DNA of 64,000 bases, taken from JAUHWL01 sp964416385. Lineage in GTDB: Bacteria; Bacteroidota; Bacteroidia; Flavobacteriales; Schleiferiaceae. The notes beneath the pieces were generated by a model. It searched no databases. It was not told the origin of the DNA and saw only the letters and a program-made list of their open reading frames with translations. The position numbers were made by a program, and so were the translations under genes. Within the stretch, counting starts at the first letter, position 1. Each line of letters opens with the position of its first letter. Below, in pieces: positions 15,293 through 24,660 of this stretch. The DNA lies in assembly GCA_964416385.1 (NCBI GenBank), contig CAYQDW010000001.1:1-64000 (forward strand), read 5' to 3'.

Positions 15293-18200
15293 ATGAAAGG
15301 CATTAAGGCAATATCACTTTTTGTTCTACTTATTTTGGCCGCTTTCTCAAATGATGTAAAAGCATCACACCTTTTAGGAGGTGAAATTATTTGGGAATGT
15401 TTGCCATCAGGACAATATAGATTCACCATAACTCTGTATAGAGATTGTACCGGTATTCCGTTAAACAGTAATACAGAATCTCTCTCAACAAACTCTGGTG
15501 GAACAATTACATGTACAAAAATTTCAACCACATACATCAATAAGCAATGTGATGCGCCAACTTGTGTAGGTGCAACTATACCTTATATCGGTGCGATAGA
15601 ACAGCATGTATACCGCTCGGGGCCAGTAACCTTAACGGGAACACCACCTGCTGGTGGATGGTATTTCTCGTGGCAAAGCTGCTGTAGACCTGGTACCGTT
15701 ACAAATCTTGTAAGCCCTGGTGGTACTGGATATACGTTAAGAGCTGTTATGTACCCATATACCCCCCCCGCAGCTGGTGGGGCGCTAAGTGCAAACCCAT
15801 GTTATGATAACTCACCTAGTTTTTTAGAGGCGCCAGATGTTACAGTTTGTACTTCTTATGATGCCGAGTACATGAACTTGGGTTATGATGAAGACTTGGA
15901 CAGTTTATACTACGATTGGGACTGGCCAAAAGATGACGGGTTGGGATGGCCAGCACCTAACGTTCAATTTTTAGGAGGGTACTCATTTACTAACCCACTA
16001 CCAGCTTCTGCGAACGCTTCTTTAGATAATGAAATTGGGCGTGTTACATTCAATTCTTCTATTCAAGGAAGTTTTGCTACCTGTATAAAAATTGAGGAGT
16101 GGCGTTGCGGGCAGCTCATAGGTGAAGTCTTTAGAGACATCCCCATCTTTATCAAACCGTGTTCTCCACCAGCCGGACTTTGTGGAGGCTTGGCCAATAA
16201 CGCACCATCGCTGGCCTTTCAGTGGGTGCCTGGATACGATACACTTACACCAATTTATAACTCTAACAATAAGCTTACGCACTATGAAATGGATGTGTAT
16301 GCCACAACAGAAGTAAAGTTCAAGTTGGTCTCTCAGGATACTGACTTACAACCAAATTGTGCGCCTCAGTCTATCATCTTTAAAGGGCAAGGCGGTAATT
16401 TGAGCTCGGCTGCTAACTATGGAAACGCTAATAATTGCTTGTTCCAAACACCCTGTGCAACCTTAGCACCCGGTCCAGGACAAACCGGTTTTACCACAAC
16501 GCTAAATAATACGGTTGAATTTACATGGCAAACTACCTGCGACCATCTTACATATCAACCGTTCTTATGTGGTGGTCTGAGAAATACCTATGAATTTTTC
16601 TTCCGTTTTGAAGATAATGCATGCCCATATCCGGCATTTAGCTACGCTACGGTAAAAATCAACGTATTAAATTATCCTCCAATTCCGCCAGATATGTCTG
16701 GGTCATGCGTAACAACGCAGCCCAACGGCGATATTACATTTGACTGGATTGAGCCAGCGGACACCGGTATTAACTTTGACGGGTATGCCATATTCCGCTC
16801 TAATGGTGGTTCGCCATTTACAAGCATTGATACTATATACAATTATCTAACAACGTCATTTACAGACGTTAATCCGCCAACAGGCGTAAACCAGTACTAT
16901 GTACGTACATTGGGTGGATGTAGCTTGATCAGTGTGCCTAGTGATACCATACAGAATATTGATTTAACCCTTGTGGCCATTCCGCCGCCTCCAAATAGTT
17001 CTATTGCAGATTTATCTTGGAATGCGAAGAAACCTTCTGGTGCAGGTGGGGAGTACTATCAAATTTGGAGAGAAATCTGTGGTACAGGCAATTGGGAATT
17101 GATTGATAGTACCCAGTCTCTTGATTTCAACGATACTGTGAATGTTTGTGGAGAATGCCTCAAATATCAAATTAGAATTAATAACTCTTGTAATAGTAGT
17201 GTAGATAGTGGCTATTTCGCTGATCAAAGTAACACGGATATCATTGAGATAGACAGTGTAACGGTTCAAAATGGCATGGCCTATGTGGCCTGGGATACTA
17301 CATCTGCAAGTAGCGATGTTGTTGAATACGTATTGCTTAAACAAGACATTTCTGGTTCATGGGTTTCTGCCGCTACGGTGCCAATAGGAACTGCTATGCC
17401 ATATCAAGTACCAGGAAGTAATGCGGCTTCAGAAAAAGAGCGCTACAAAGTTGTTACGTTAGATAGCTGCGGAAATCAAAGCAGTGATTTAAATGCCGTA
17501 GCACATAATACATTGTATTTATCTGTGAACTCAGACCCCTGCGATGCTTATGTTAGATTGCGTTGGAATAGTTACAAACAATGGACACAAACAGATGTAG
17601 GTGTTTATGAGCTTTATGCAGATATTACTGATAACGCAGGAAACACAACCAACCACGTATTAATATTTCAAGGTACGCCAAATGATACGGTACATGACCA
17701 TACTAGCGTGATTAGCGGTTATGAGTATTGTTATTACCTAAGAGCAACTGATACAACAGGTGCATATTCATCTACCTCCAATAAAATCTGCGTTAGTTCG
17801 CAAGTGGTGCGAAAAAGTAGATTATTGTATATGGGTAGAGCTACAGTAAAAACAGATGGTAGCATTGAAGTATATGGTTATTTAGATCCAGATGCTGATG
17901 TAATTGATTATGGCATAGAACGCGCAGATAACAGAAAAGGCCCGTGGTTTACAATGGGTAGAATACCGAAGCCAGTAACAGGGCCTTGGGAGTTAAAATT
18001 CAATGATTATAGCGCTGCGCCAGAGTCTAACCAATATTTCTATCGCTTTACATCTGTTGATAGCTGTGGTGCACTGGATACTATTTCTAACATTGGTAGA
18101 AATATCTTGCTACGCGCCAAGAGCAATGGCAACTTGTCTAATACCCTGACTTGGAATCCGTATGAGGAATTTGGCGGTGAAGTAGGCAAGTATGAGGTCT

Positions 18201-18700
18201 ATCGCATGGTTGATTATAATGGTTCTTGGCAGTTGGTTACAGATTTACTAACGGATAAGGATACCATCTTTATTGATGATATTAGACCTTTTGATGAAAG
18301 TAATGGTGCATTCTGCTACTATGTTAGGGCCGTAGAGTCTAACAATCCGCTAGGTTTTGTTGATGAATATGGTCTACCATTTAGTTCAGAAAGTAATCGT
18401 GTATGTGTAACACAAGAGGCACGCATTTTTATACCTACAGCGTTTAATCCTAATAGCGATATTGATGAAAATAGAATTTGGCGTCCGACAAATGTCTTTG
18501 CCAGAGAAAACAGCTATCAGCTAATTGTTATAAACCGCTGGGGAGATAAAGTATTCCAAACTACAAGCACTTCAGAAGGGTGGGATGGTACTTATCAAGG
18601 AGAAGCCCAACCTCTAGGTGTTTATACCTATGTGATTAAATACAGATCTCTAGAAGGTTTGCCTATTGAAGAGCGCGGAACATTTACCTTACTCCGATAG
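15293..18700 (+). CDS. Giant secreted protein with gliding-associated (T9SS type B) C-terminal domain
   Basis: From the ATG at 15293 the product is 1135 residues. This start is preferred over the one at 15221 because it puts the signal peptide (MKGIKAISLFVLLILAAFSNDVKASH) at the N-terminus. The N-terminal region HLLGGEIIWEC...YRFTITLYRDCTG is typical of large Bacteroidota surface proteins. Several Cys-rich and fibronectin-III-like repeats follow (YQIWREICGTGNWELIDST, YEVYRMVDYNGSWQLVTD). The last about 90 residues are the type B sorting domain (IFIPTAFNPNSDIDENRIW...VINRWGDKVF...GWDGTYQG...PLGVYTYVI). It is probably an adhesin or matrix protein attached to the cell surface. A strong terminator follows. 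Confidence 0.85.
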   Translation: MKGIKAISLFVLLILAAFSNDVKASHLLGGEIIWECLPSGQYRFTITLYRDCTGIPLNSNTESLSTNSGGTITCTKISTTYINKQCDAPTCVGATIPYIGAIEQHVYRSGPVTLTGTPPAGGWYFSWQSCCRPGTVTNLVSPGGTGYTLRAVMYPYTPPAAGGALSANPCYDNSPSFLEAPDVTVCTSYDAEYMNLGYDEDLDSLYYDWDWPKDDGLGWPAPNVQFLGGYSFTNPLPASANASLDNEIGRVTFNSSIQGSFATCIKIEEWRCGQLIGEVFRDIPIFIKPCSPPAGLCGGLANNAPSLAFQWVPGYDTLTPIYNSNNKLTHYEMDVYATTEVKFKLVSQDTDLQPNCAPQSIIFKGQGGNLSSAANYGNANNCLFQTPCATLAPGPGQTGFTTTLNNTVEFTWQTTCDHLTYQPFLCGGLRNTYEFFFRFEDNACPYPAFSYATVKINVLNYPPIPPDMSGSCVTTQPNGDITFDWIEPADTGINFDGYAIFRSNGGSPFTSIDTIYNYLTTSFTDVNPPTGVNQYYVRTLGGCSLISVPSDTIQNIDLTLVAIPPPPNSSIADLSWNAKKPSGAGGEYYQIWREICGTGNWELIDSTQSLDFNDTVNVCGECLKYQIRINNSCNSSVDSGYFADQSNTDIIEIDSVTVQNGMAYVAWDTTSASSDVVEYVLLKQDISGSWVSAATVPIGTAMPYQVPGSNAASEKERYKVVTLDSCGNQSSDLNAVAHNTLYLSVNSDPCDAYVRLRWNSYKQWTQTDVGVYELYADITDNAGNTTNHVLIFQGTPNDTVHDHTSVISGYEYCYYLRATDTTGAYSSTSNKICVSSQVVRKSRLLYMGRATVKTDGSIEVYGYLDPDADVIDYGIERADNRKGPWFTMGRIPKPVTGPWELKFNDYSAAPESNQYFYRFTSVDSCGALDTISNIGRNILLRAKSNGNLSNTLTWNPYEEFGGEVGKYEVYRMVDYNGSWQLVTDLLTDKDTIFIDDIRPFDESNGAFCYYVRAVESNNPLGFVDEYGLPFSSESNRVCVTQEARIFIPTAFNPNSDIDENRIWRPTNVFARENSYQLIVINRWGDKVFQTTSTSEGWDGTYQGEAQPLGVYTYVIKYRSLEGLPIEERGTFTLLR

Positions 18701-18720
18701 GTATGCTTTATTAACGATTA

Positions 18721-18750
18721 AAAAAACCCTGGTTTAAGCCGGGGTTTTTT
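18721..18750 (+). terminator. Rho-independent terminator after the type B secreted protein
   Basis: The stem AAAAAACCCTGG pairs with CCGGGGTTTTTT (one G-T wobble) around the loop TTTAAG and runs into a T-tract. It separates the large secreted-protein gene from guaB. Confidence 0.88.
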
Positions 18751-18786
18751 GCTTTTTACAAACCGGTTATCGGGTTTTAATTGTTG

Positions 18787-18794
18787 TATCTTTG
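18787..18794 (+). promoter_or_regulatory. -7 promoter box of guaB
   Basis: TATCTTTG matches TAnnTTTG exactly and lies 32 bases before the guaB start, between the upstream terminator and the gene. No clear -33 TTTG is visible. Confidence 0.6.
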
Positions 18795-18826
18795 CGCGCA
18801 ATTTAATCTCAAATTGCAACTCCAAC

Positions 18827-20299
18827 ATGGCTTTTCATTCCTCTAAAATCGCATTCGAAGGTCTTACCTACGATGATGTTTTGTTATTGCCTGATTACTC
18901 GGATATATTACCCCGTGATGTAAACATTACCACCCAGTTTACCCGGAATATTAGCCTTAAAACGCCAATTATCTCTGCAGCAATGGACACTGTTACAGAA
19001 AGTGCTATGGCTATTGCTGTAGCCCAAGATGGCGGCATTGGCGTACTGCATAAAAATATGACCATAGAGCAGCAGGCCATGGAGGTAAGAAAGGTAAAGC
19101 GCGCTGAAAGTGGGATGATTTTAGACCCAGTTACACTTGCTGGCACCGCGCTTGTAAGCGATGCGAAGAACATGATGGCCGAATTTAAAATTGGAGGGAT
19201 TCCTGTTGTTGATGCCAGCAATAAGTTGATAGGGATTATTACCAATAGAGATTTGCGCTTTGAACGTAATAACCACCGTCCGATTAGTGAAATCATGACG
19301 AAGGACAATTTGGTGACTACGCACCCTAATACAACTATGGAAGAAGCTGAGGTTACGCTTCAACAACATAAAATTGAAAAGTTACCAGTGGTTAAAGAGG
19401 ATGGTACGCTCATAGGCCTAATCACCTATAGAGATATTACCAAAATGCGTATTAAGCCATTGGCGTGTAAAGATCAATTTGGGCGGTTGCGCGTGGCTGC
19501 GGCTGTGGGTGTAACCCCAGATGTATTAGATCGCGTTAGTGCTTTGGTAGAAAGTAATGTAGATGCCATTATTATTGATACGGCTCATGGGCATTCTAAA
19601 GGAGTGGTAGAGGCCTTAAAACAAGTAAAGAAAACCTTTGCAGATTTAGATGTTGTGGTTGGCAATGTTGCTACAGGTACGGCTGCCAAGTATTTGGTAG
19701 ATGCTGGTGCAGATGCTGTGAAAATCGGTGTTGGCCCAGGAAGCATATGTACCACGCGTATTGTTGCCGGGGTTGGTGTTCCTCAATTAAGTGCCATTTT
19801 AGAAGCTGCAGATGCCATTAAAGGGGCTGGTGTTCCCATTATCGCTGATGGAGGAATTCGCTTTACTGGTGATATTGTAAAAGCACTGGCTGCAGGCGCA
19901 GATTCTGTTATGCTTGGTTCTTTACTTGCAGGAACCAAAGAATCTCCCGGAGAAACAATTATCTATGAAGGTCGTAAATACAAAACCTACAGGGGCATGG
20001 GTTCGGTTGAAGCCATGGCAAAAGGCTCCAAAGACAGATATTTTCAAGATGTAGAAGATGATATCAAAAAATTGGTTCCTGAAGGTATTGTTGGCAGAGT
20101 GCCTTATAAAGGCGATGTTGGCGAAGTGATGTACCAATTTATTGGTGGTTTACGTGCCGGTATGGGATACTGCGGTGCCAAAGACATTAAACTTCTACAA
20201 GAAAAAGCACGCTTTGTACGTATCACAACGGCGGGTATGAATGAAAGTCATCCGCATGATGTACAAATAACACGCGAAGCGCCAAACTATAGCAGATAA
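18827..20299 (+). CDS. guaB: Inosine-5'-monophosphate dehydrogenase
   Basis: A 490-residue IMPDH starting at the ATG at 18827; an upstream in-frame start at 18749 lies before the promoter box and is rejected. It has the catalytic barrel with the loop Cys in GPGSICTTR (about residue 303), the phosphate-binding GGIRFTGD, the flap and the RGMGS motif. Two CBS domains are inserted at about residues 95-205 (IMTKDNLVTTHPNTT, HKIEKLPVV). The enzyme oxidises IMP to XMP with NAD, the committed step to guanine nucleotides; the CBS pair usually gives nucleotide feedback. Length is as expected (about 490). Confidence 0.96.
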   Translation: MAFHSSKIAFEGLTYDDVLLLPDYSDILPRDVNITTQFTRNISLKTPIISAAMDTVTESAMAIAVAQDGGIGVLHKNMTIEQQAMEVRKVKRAESGMILDPVTLAGTALVSDAKNMMAEFKIGGIPVVDASNKLIGIITNRDLRFERNNHRPISEIMTKDNLVTTHPNTTMEEAEVTLQQHKIEKLPVVKEDGTLIGLITYRDITKMRIKPLACKDQFGRLRVAAAVGVTPDVLDRVSALVESNVDAIIIDTAHGHSKGVVEALKQVKKTFADLDVVVGNVATGTAAKYLVDAGADAVKIGVGPGSICTTRIVAGVGVPQLSAILEAADAIKGAGVPIIADGGIRFTGDIVKALAAGADSVMLGSLLAGTKESPGETIIYEGRKYKTYRGMGSVEAMAKGSKDRYFQDVEDDIKKLVPEGIVGRVPYKGDVGEVMYQFIGGLRAGMGYCGAKDIKLLQEKARFVRITTAGMNESHPHDVQITREAPNYSR

Positions 20300-20350
20300 A
20301 AAACACTCTTTTTTGGCACAATTCTTTTCGGCCATCGCAATGTGGTTGAT

Positions 20351-20390
20351 CTACAAGATTGCTTTGCTTGTAGCAATTGCTTTTTCAAAA
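20351..20390 (+). other. Two mutually exclusive hairpins downstream of guaB
   Basis: CTACAAG (20351-20357) pairs perfectly with CTTGTAG (20367-20373). The overlapping alternative stem ATTGCT (20358-20363) with AGCAAT (20372-20377) is followed by TGCTTTTTC. The second could be a weak guaB terminator, and the pair could switch. The rest of 20300-20455 shows no gene or RNA that I recognise. Confidence 0.35.
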
Positions 20391-20455
20391 TTATTGTCGC
20401 CCACATCTACCATAAATCGCCCCCAAAAAAAGCTGAAAGCGATTATGTTTTCTGC

Positions 20456-20486
20456 TTGAACCTTGTAAGCGTAAAAGTTACATTTG
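20456..20486 (+). promoter_or_regulatory. Promoter of the peptidyl-prolyl isomerase operon
   Basis: TTG (20456-20458), a 20-base spacer, then TACATTTG (20479-20486) fit the Bacteroidota -33/-7 pattern. The start codon lies 27 bases downstream. Confidence 0.6.
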
Positions 20487-20513
20487 CCAACCTTTCATAA
20501 AAACATCTAAACA

Positions 20514-22460
20514 ATGAAGCGATTAATCATTTTAGGAGCCCTCGTATATTCCTCAGTTTCTTGGGCGCAAAATCAACCACTGTTTACGATTGGCGATGAG
20601 CCTGTTACAGCGCAAGAGTTCAAAGCAATTTATTTAAAAAATAGGGATATTGGTAAGGATATAGACCCTAAAACACCAAGTGAGTATTTAGACCTTTATA
20701 TTAATTTTAAGCTTAAAGTACGCGAGGCGCGTGCACTTGGTATGGACACAATGCCTGCTTTTGTACGTGAGTTTAATAATTATAGAAAGCAGCTTGCCCA
20801 ACCTTACTTAGAAGATAGAAGCGTTGATAGTATATTGTTACAAGAAGCGTATCAGCGTTTAAGCTACGAAGTGCATGCAGCGCATATAATGGTAGATCTG
20901 CTTCCAGATGTATTGCCAGAAGATACCCTTGAGGCTTACAATAAGCTTTTAAATATTAAAGCACAGGCAGAAAAAGGAACCCCTTTTGATGTGCTAGCAC
21001 GTAAGTTTTCTACAGATCCCGGTAGTGCCAGTAACGGTGGTGATCTGGGGTATTTCACCGTTTTCAATATGGTTTATCCTTTTGAAAACGCAGCATACAA
21101 TACGCCAGTTGGCGAAATATCTAAGCCTGTACGCAGCCAGTTTGGGTATCATATTGTAAAGGTCATTGACAAAAGACCAAACCGCGGTACAGTTCAAGTA
21201 AAGCATATTTTTCTCATAAGCAATGACAAAACAGACGCTGAGAAAGCAGCTGCGGCAGAAGCCCGCGCTTCAGAAATTTATTCACGCTTAAAAGCTGGGG
21301 AGTCTTTTGACCAGCTTGCCAGACAATTTTCTGAAGATAAAAACACGGCAGAACAAGGTGGTTTACTTCAGCCTTTTGGCATAAATACTATGATGACTGC
21401 ATTTGAAGATGCTTCATTTAATCTAGAAAACCCCGGTGATTACAGTGAGCCTTTTAAAACATCTATAGGTTGGCATATTGTACAGCTCGTAGAAAAAAAG
21501 CCGTTGGCTTCTTTTGAAGATGTGAAGCCTGAATTGGAGCAAAAGATTAGCAGAGACTCGCGTGCAGCTAAAAGCAGAGAGGTTTTTATTGCTAACCTTA
21601 AACGCGCTTATAACTTCACAGAGTATGAGAAGCGCTTAGGTGAGATATACAAGGTAGTTGATGAGTCGTTGTTGTCAGCTACTTGGGAGCCTTCGCGGGC
21701 CGCAAAACTCAATCGTACATTATTTACGCTTGATGGCATAGATTACAATCAACAGGATTTTGTAAATTATTTGGCAACCGAACAAAAACGAGGTCTTAAA
21801 AGTCAAACGCCACAACAAGAGGTCTACAAAAAATATAGCGCCTTCGTAAATAAGACCGTTTTAGATTATGAAAATAAGAGGTTAGAAGAAAAATATCCAG
21901 ATTTCAAGCTTTTGGTACAAGAATATCATGATGGAATACTGCTATTTGATTTAACCCAACAGAAGGTGTGGAATAAGGCTTCGCAAGACAGTATTGGCTT
22001 AAATGAGTTTTATGAAGCAAACAAAACAAACTACATGTGGCCAGAGCGTGCGCAAGCTTTTATTTATAGCTGCGAAACAGAAAAGATTGCCAAAAAGGTT
22101 CTTAAACTCGCCCAAAAAGGTGAGCAATCAGAAAAGATAGTGGCCTTGTTTAATGAAGATTCGCAACTAAATGTGATTTCTCAAAACGGGTATTTTACTA
22201 AAGGTCAAAACAAAGCACTTGACGCAGTACAATGGCAGCAAGGTGCAGCTAAAATTGTAGAGGTAGATGGTAGATATCTTGTAGTTCATATTACAGAAAT
22301 AAGGATGCCTGAGGCAAAGGAACTCCAAGAAGCACGCGGCATGGTTATTAGCGATTACCAAAAAAAGCTAGAAGCAGATTGGATTGAAGAATTGAAAAGT
22401 CGCTTCCCGGTAGCAATCAATCAAGAGGTATTCCGTTCTTTAGAAGTTGAATTAAAGTAA
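20514..22460 (+). CDS. Periplasmic SurA/PpiC-type peptidyl-prolyl isomerase
   Basis: A 648-residue protein with a signal peptide (MKRLIILGALVYSSVSWAQ) and a SurA-like helical N-domain (VTAQEFKAIYLKNR...PSEYLDLYINFKLKVREARALG). Two parvulin domains follow at about residues 115-225 (AAHIMVDLLP...LARKFSTDPGSASNGGDLGYF) and 225-330 (VKHIFLISND...QLARQFSEDKNTAEQGGLL), then a long C-terminal chaperone region. It should catalyse prolyl isomerisation and hold unfolded outer-membrane proteins in the periplasm. It is the first gene of a tight four-gene run (gaps 0, overlap 38, overlap 4). The other two exported members look like related folding factors. Confidence 0.88.
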   Translation: MKRLIILGALVYSSVSWAQNQPLFTIGDEPVTAQEFKAIYLKNRDIGKDIDPKTPSEYLDLYINFKLKVREARALGMDTMPAFVREFNNYRKQLAQPYLEDRSVDSILLQEAYQRLSYEVHAAHIMVDLLPDVLPEDTLEAYNKLLNIKAQAEKGTPFDVLARKFSTDPGSASNGGDLGYFTVFNMVYPFENAAYNTPVGEISKPVRSQFGYHIVKVIDKRPNRGTVQVKHIFLISNDKTDAEKAAAAEARASEIYSRLKAGESFDQLARQFSEDKNTAEQGGLLQPFGINTMMTAFEDASFNLENPGDYSEPFKTSIGWHIVQLVEKKPLASFEDVKPELEQKISRDSRAAKSREVFIANLKRAYNFTEYEKRLGEIYKVVDESLLSATWEPSRAAKLNRTLFTLDGIDYNQQDFVNYLATEQKRGLKSQTPQQEVYKKYSAFVNKTVLDYENKRLEEKYPDFKLLVQEYHDGILLFDLTQQKVWNKASQDSIGLNEFYEANKTNYMWPERAQAFIYSCETEKIAKKVLKLAQKGEQSEKIVALFNEDSQLNVISQNGYFTKGQNKALDAVQWQQGAAKIVEVDGRYLVVHITEIRMPEAKELQEARGMVISDYQKKLEADWIEELKSRFPVAINQEVFRSLEVELK

Positions 22461-23309
22461 ATGTTTAAGCCCCATCATTTAGTACTGCTTATTTTAATTA
22501 CGGCAACGGCATCGTGTAAACTGGTTCGCAGTGATGATGAGCGCCAGCCTGTGGCCCGCGTATTTGATAAGTATTTGTACGAAGATGATATACGCGATGT
22601 AACAACCGGTATGTCTGCAGAAGATAGCGTTGTGTTCGTGAAAAACTACATCTACAATTGGGGCAAAGAGCAACTGCTTATTTACAGAGCAGAATTTAAC
22701 CTCCGGGAAGATCAACAAGATTTTGACGACCTTGTAACGCAGTACAGGCATGATTTGATAAAGTATGCCTACTTAGAAAAGTATGTGAGTGAAAACCTTG
22801 ATACAGCAATTTCGCCCACAGAAATTAAACGGTATTATGATGAACATAGCCAAGATTTTGAGTTAAAGGAGAACATCTTGCGCTGCGATTTTTATGTTTT
22901 TTCACAGAATAGCCCTGATTTGTCTAAAGCTAAAAATTGGTGGCGCTCTCCATCAGAAAAAAACATGGAACGATTCTTAGAGTACTCCAGTATTTTTAGC
23001 GTTCAAAAGTCTGTGGGTGATACCAATTGGATTTCGTACGCATTATTGGCAAAAGAAATACCATTACCCTCTTACAACCAACAGCAGGTATTAAGTCAAA
23101 ATGAAAGGCTAATATTAGAGGATTCGCTAAAAGCATACTTTTTAGAAATTCATAGTTACAAGATTATAGACAACGTATCGCCACTGCCTTATGTACGCGC
23201 TACAATTAAAAGTATAATCCTCAATAAGCGTAAGTTAGAACTTATTGGTAAAATGGAGGAAAACCTAGTTGATGATGCATTTAACAGAAAAGATTTTGAA
23301 ATATTTTAA
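22461..23309 (+). CDS. SurA-like lipoprotein without a parvulin domain
   Basis: A 282-residue lipoprotein starting directly after the preceding stop. The signal peptide ends in a lipobox-like TATASC, with Cys about residue 19. The part VARVFDKYLYEDDIRDVTTGMS...VKNYIYNWGKEQLLIYRAEFNL resembles the N-terminal substrate-binding helices of SurA/PpiC proteins, but no parvulin motif (such as RHIL...LA..YS.DPGS..GGDLG) is present. It may act as a membrane-anchored holdase that works with the two flanking isomerases. The assignment to the family is by style and context only. The end overlaps the next gene by 38 bases. Confidence 0.65.
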   Translation: MFKPHHLVLLILITATASCKLVRSDDERQPVARVFDKYLYEDDIRDVTTGMSAEDSVVFVKNYIYNWGKEQLLIYRAEFNLREDQQDFDDLVTQYRHDLIKYAYLEKYVSENLDTAISPTEIKRYYDEHSQDFELKENILRCDFYVFSQNSPDLSKAKNWWRSPSEKNMERFLEYSSIFSVQKSVGDTNWISYALLAKEIPLPSYNQQQVLSQNERLILEDSLKAYFLEIHSYKIIDNVSPLPYVRATIKSIILNKRKLELIGKMEENLVDDAFNRKDFEIF

Positions 23310-24660
23310 GCTATTCTTCTTATTGTCTTTGGCAACCAATGTGTTTGCTCAAGAAAATACTGGTATGCCTGTAGAAGGTATCGTTGGGGTAGTTGGTCGA
23401 AATATCATCCTAAAAAGCGAGGTTGACGCACAATATGAGTCATTTGTCCGTCAAGGGCTAGACCGTTCGTCAATTACAGAATGTCGTGTTTTAGAAGACC
23501 TTTTGTTCCAAAAGCTCCTCGTTCATCATGCAGAAATAGATTCTGTAATTGTATCTGATGACGAAGTTGAGAGCAACATGGATAGACGTTTGCAACAACT
23601 CATTGCGCAAATGGGCGGAGATAAACGTAAGCTTGAAGAATACTACGGCAAATCAATAATTGAGATTAAAGAGGAGATGCGCCCTTTAATGAAGGAGCAG
23701 TTAACTGCACAACGAATGCAGTTTAGTATTACGGATGGGGTAGAGGTCACGCCTACCGAAATTCAAGAGTACTATAAGAAAATCCCACAGGATAGTTTGC
23801 CCCTCATCAATACAGAAGTAGAATTAGCACAACTGGTGAAATATCCAGAGGTAAGCAAAGAGGCAGAGCAAGAAGTAATTGAAAAACTAGCCGGGTTAAA
23901 AGAACGTATACAAAACGGCTCCAGTTTTGCGAGCATGGCGATTTTATATTCTGAAGACCCTGGCTCTAATAAAAATGGGGGTATGTATAAGGGCATAAAG
24001 CGCGGCCAGTTTGTAAAAGAATTTGAAGCGGTAGCCTTTAACCTAAAGCCAAATGAGGTTAGTGATCCTTTTAAAACGGAATATGGCTATCATATCGTGC
24101 AACTCTTAGAAAAACGTGGTGAAGAGCTAGATCTTCGTCATATTCTTATCAAACCAAAATTAACGCAAGAAAATCTTGAAGAAGCTAAATCGTTTCTAGA
24201 CAGTATTAAAGTAATGATAGAAACTGGTGTGCTTACTTGGGATGATGCTGTTGATCAATTTTCGGAAGATGAGCAAACTAAGTTTAATGGTGGGGTGCTT
24301 GATAATTTTGAAACGGGGAGCAGCAAATTTGAACTTAGCCAGCTAGAGCGTTCTATGTATAATAGCATCCAAAATTTAAAGGTTGATGAGATTTCGATGC
24401 CTGAATTTTTCAGAACCATGAATCAAAAAGAGGCCTTTAGATTAGTGCTACTGATGGATAAAATAGAGCCTCATAAAGCCAACCTCAAAGACGACTACCA
24501 GCGTATTAAGTTCTTGGCCATGCAAGAGAAGCAAAATGAAGCGGTAGAAGAATGGATTGATTCTAAAATTGAAAAAACCTACATAAAAGTTAACCCCAGC
24601 TATTTTACATCCTGTAGAGTAGAACAACGTTGGACAAAATCAAAAAATAACGGTATATGA
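23272..24660 (+). CDS. surA: Periplasmic SurA-type peptidyl-prolyl isomerase
   Basis: A 462-residue SurA-like protein. The ATG at 23272 is chosen because it precedes the signal peptide (TEKILKYFKLFFLLSLATNVFAQ) and has a GGAGGA at 23255-23260, an unusual ribosome-binding site for this phylum. The N-domain VEGIVGVVGRNIILKSEVDAQYE is the classic SurA start. Two parvulin domains follow (about 170-275: LVKYPEVS...MAILYSEDPGSNKNGGMYKGI; 280-390: LRHILIKPKL...VDQFSEDEQTKFNGGVL). It assists folding of beta-barrel proteins. It overlaps the lipoprotein gene by 38 bases and the MoxR gene by ATGA. Confidence 0.86.
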   Translation: MMHLTEKILKYFKLFFLLSLATNVFAQENTGMPVEGIVGVVGRNIILKSEVDAQYESFVRQGLDRSSITECRVLEDLLFQKLLVHHAEIDSVIVSDDEVESNMDRRLQQLIAQMGGDKRKLEEYYGKSIIEIKEEMRPLMKEQLTAQRMQFSITDGVEVTPTEIQEYYKKIPQDSLPLINTEVELAQLVKYPEVSKEAEQEVIEKLAGLKERIQNGSSFASMAILYSEDPGSNKNGGMYKGIKRGQFVKEFEAVAFNLKPNEVSDPFKTEYGYHIVQLLEKRGEELDLRHILIKPKLTQENLEEAKSFLDSIKVMIETGVLTWDDAVDQFSEDEQTKFNGGVLDNFETGSSKFELSQLERSMYNSIQNLKVDEISMPEFFRTMNQKEAFRLVLLMDKIEPHKANLKDDYQRIKFLAMQEKQNEAVEEWIDSKIEKTYIKVNPSYFTSCRVEQRWTKSKNNGI

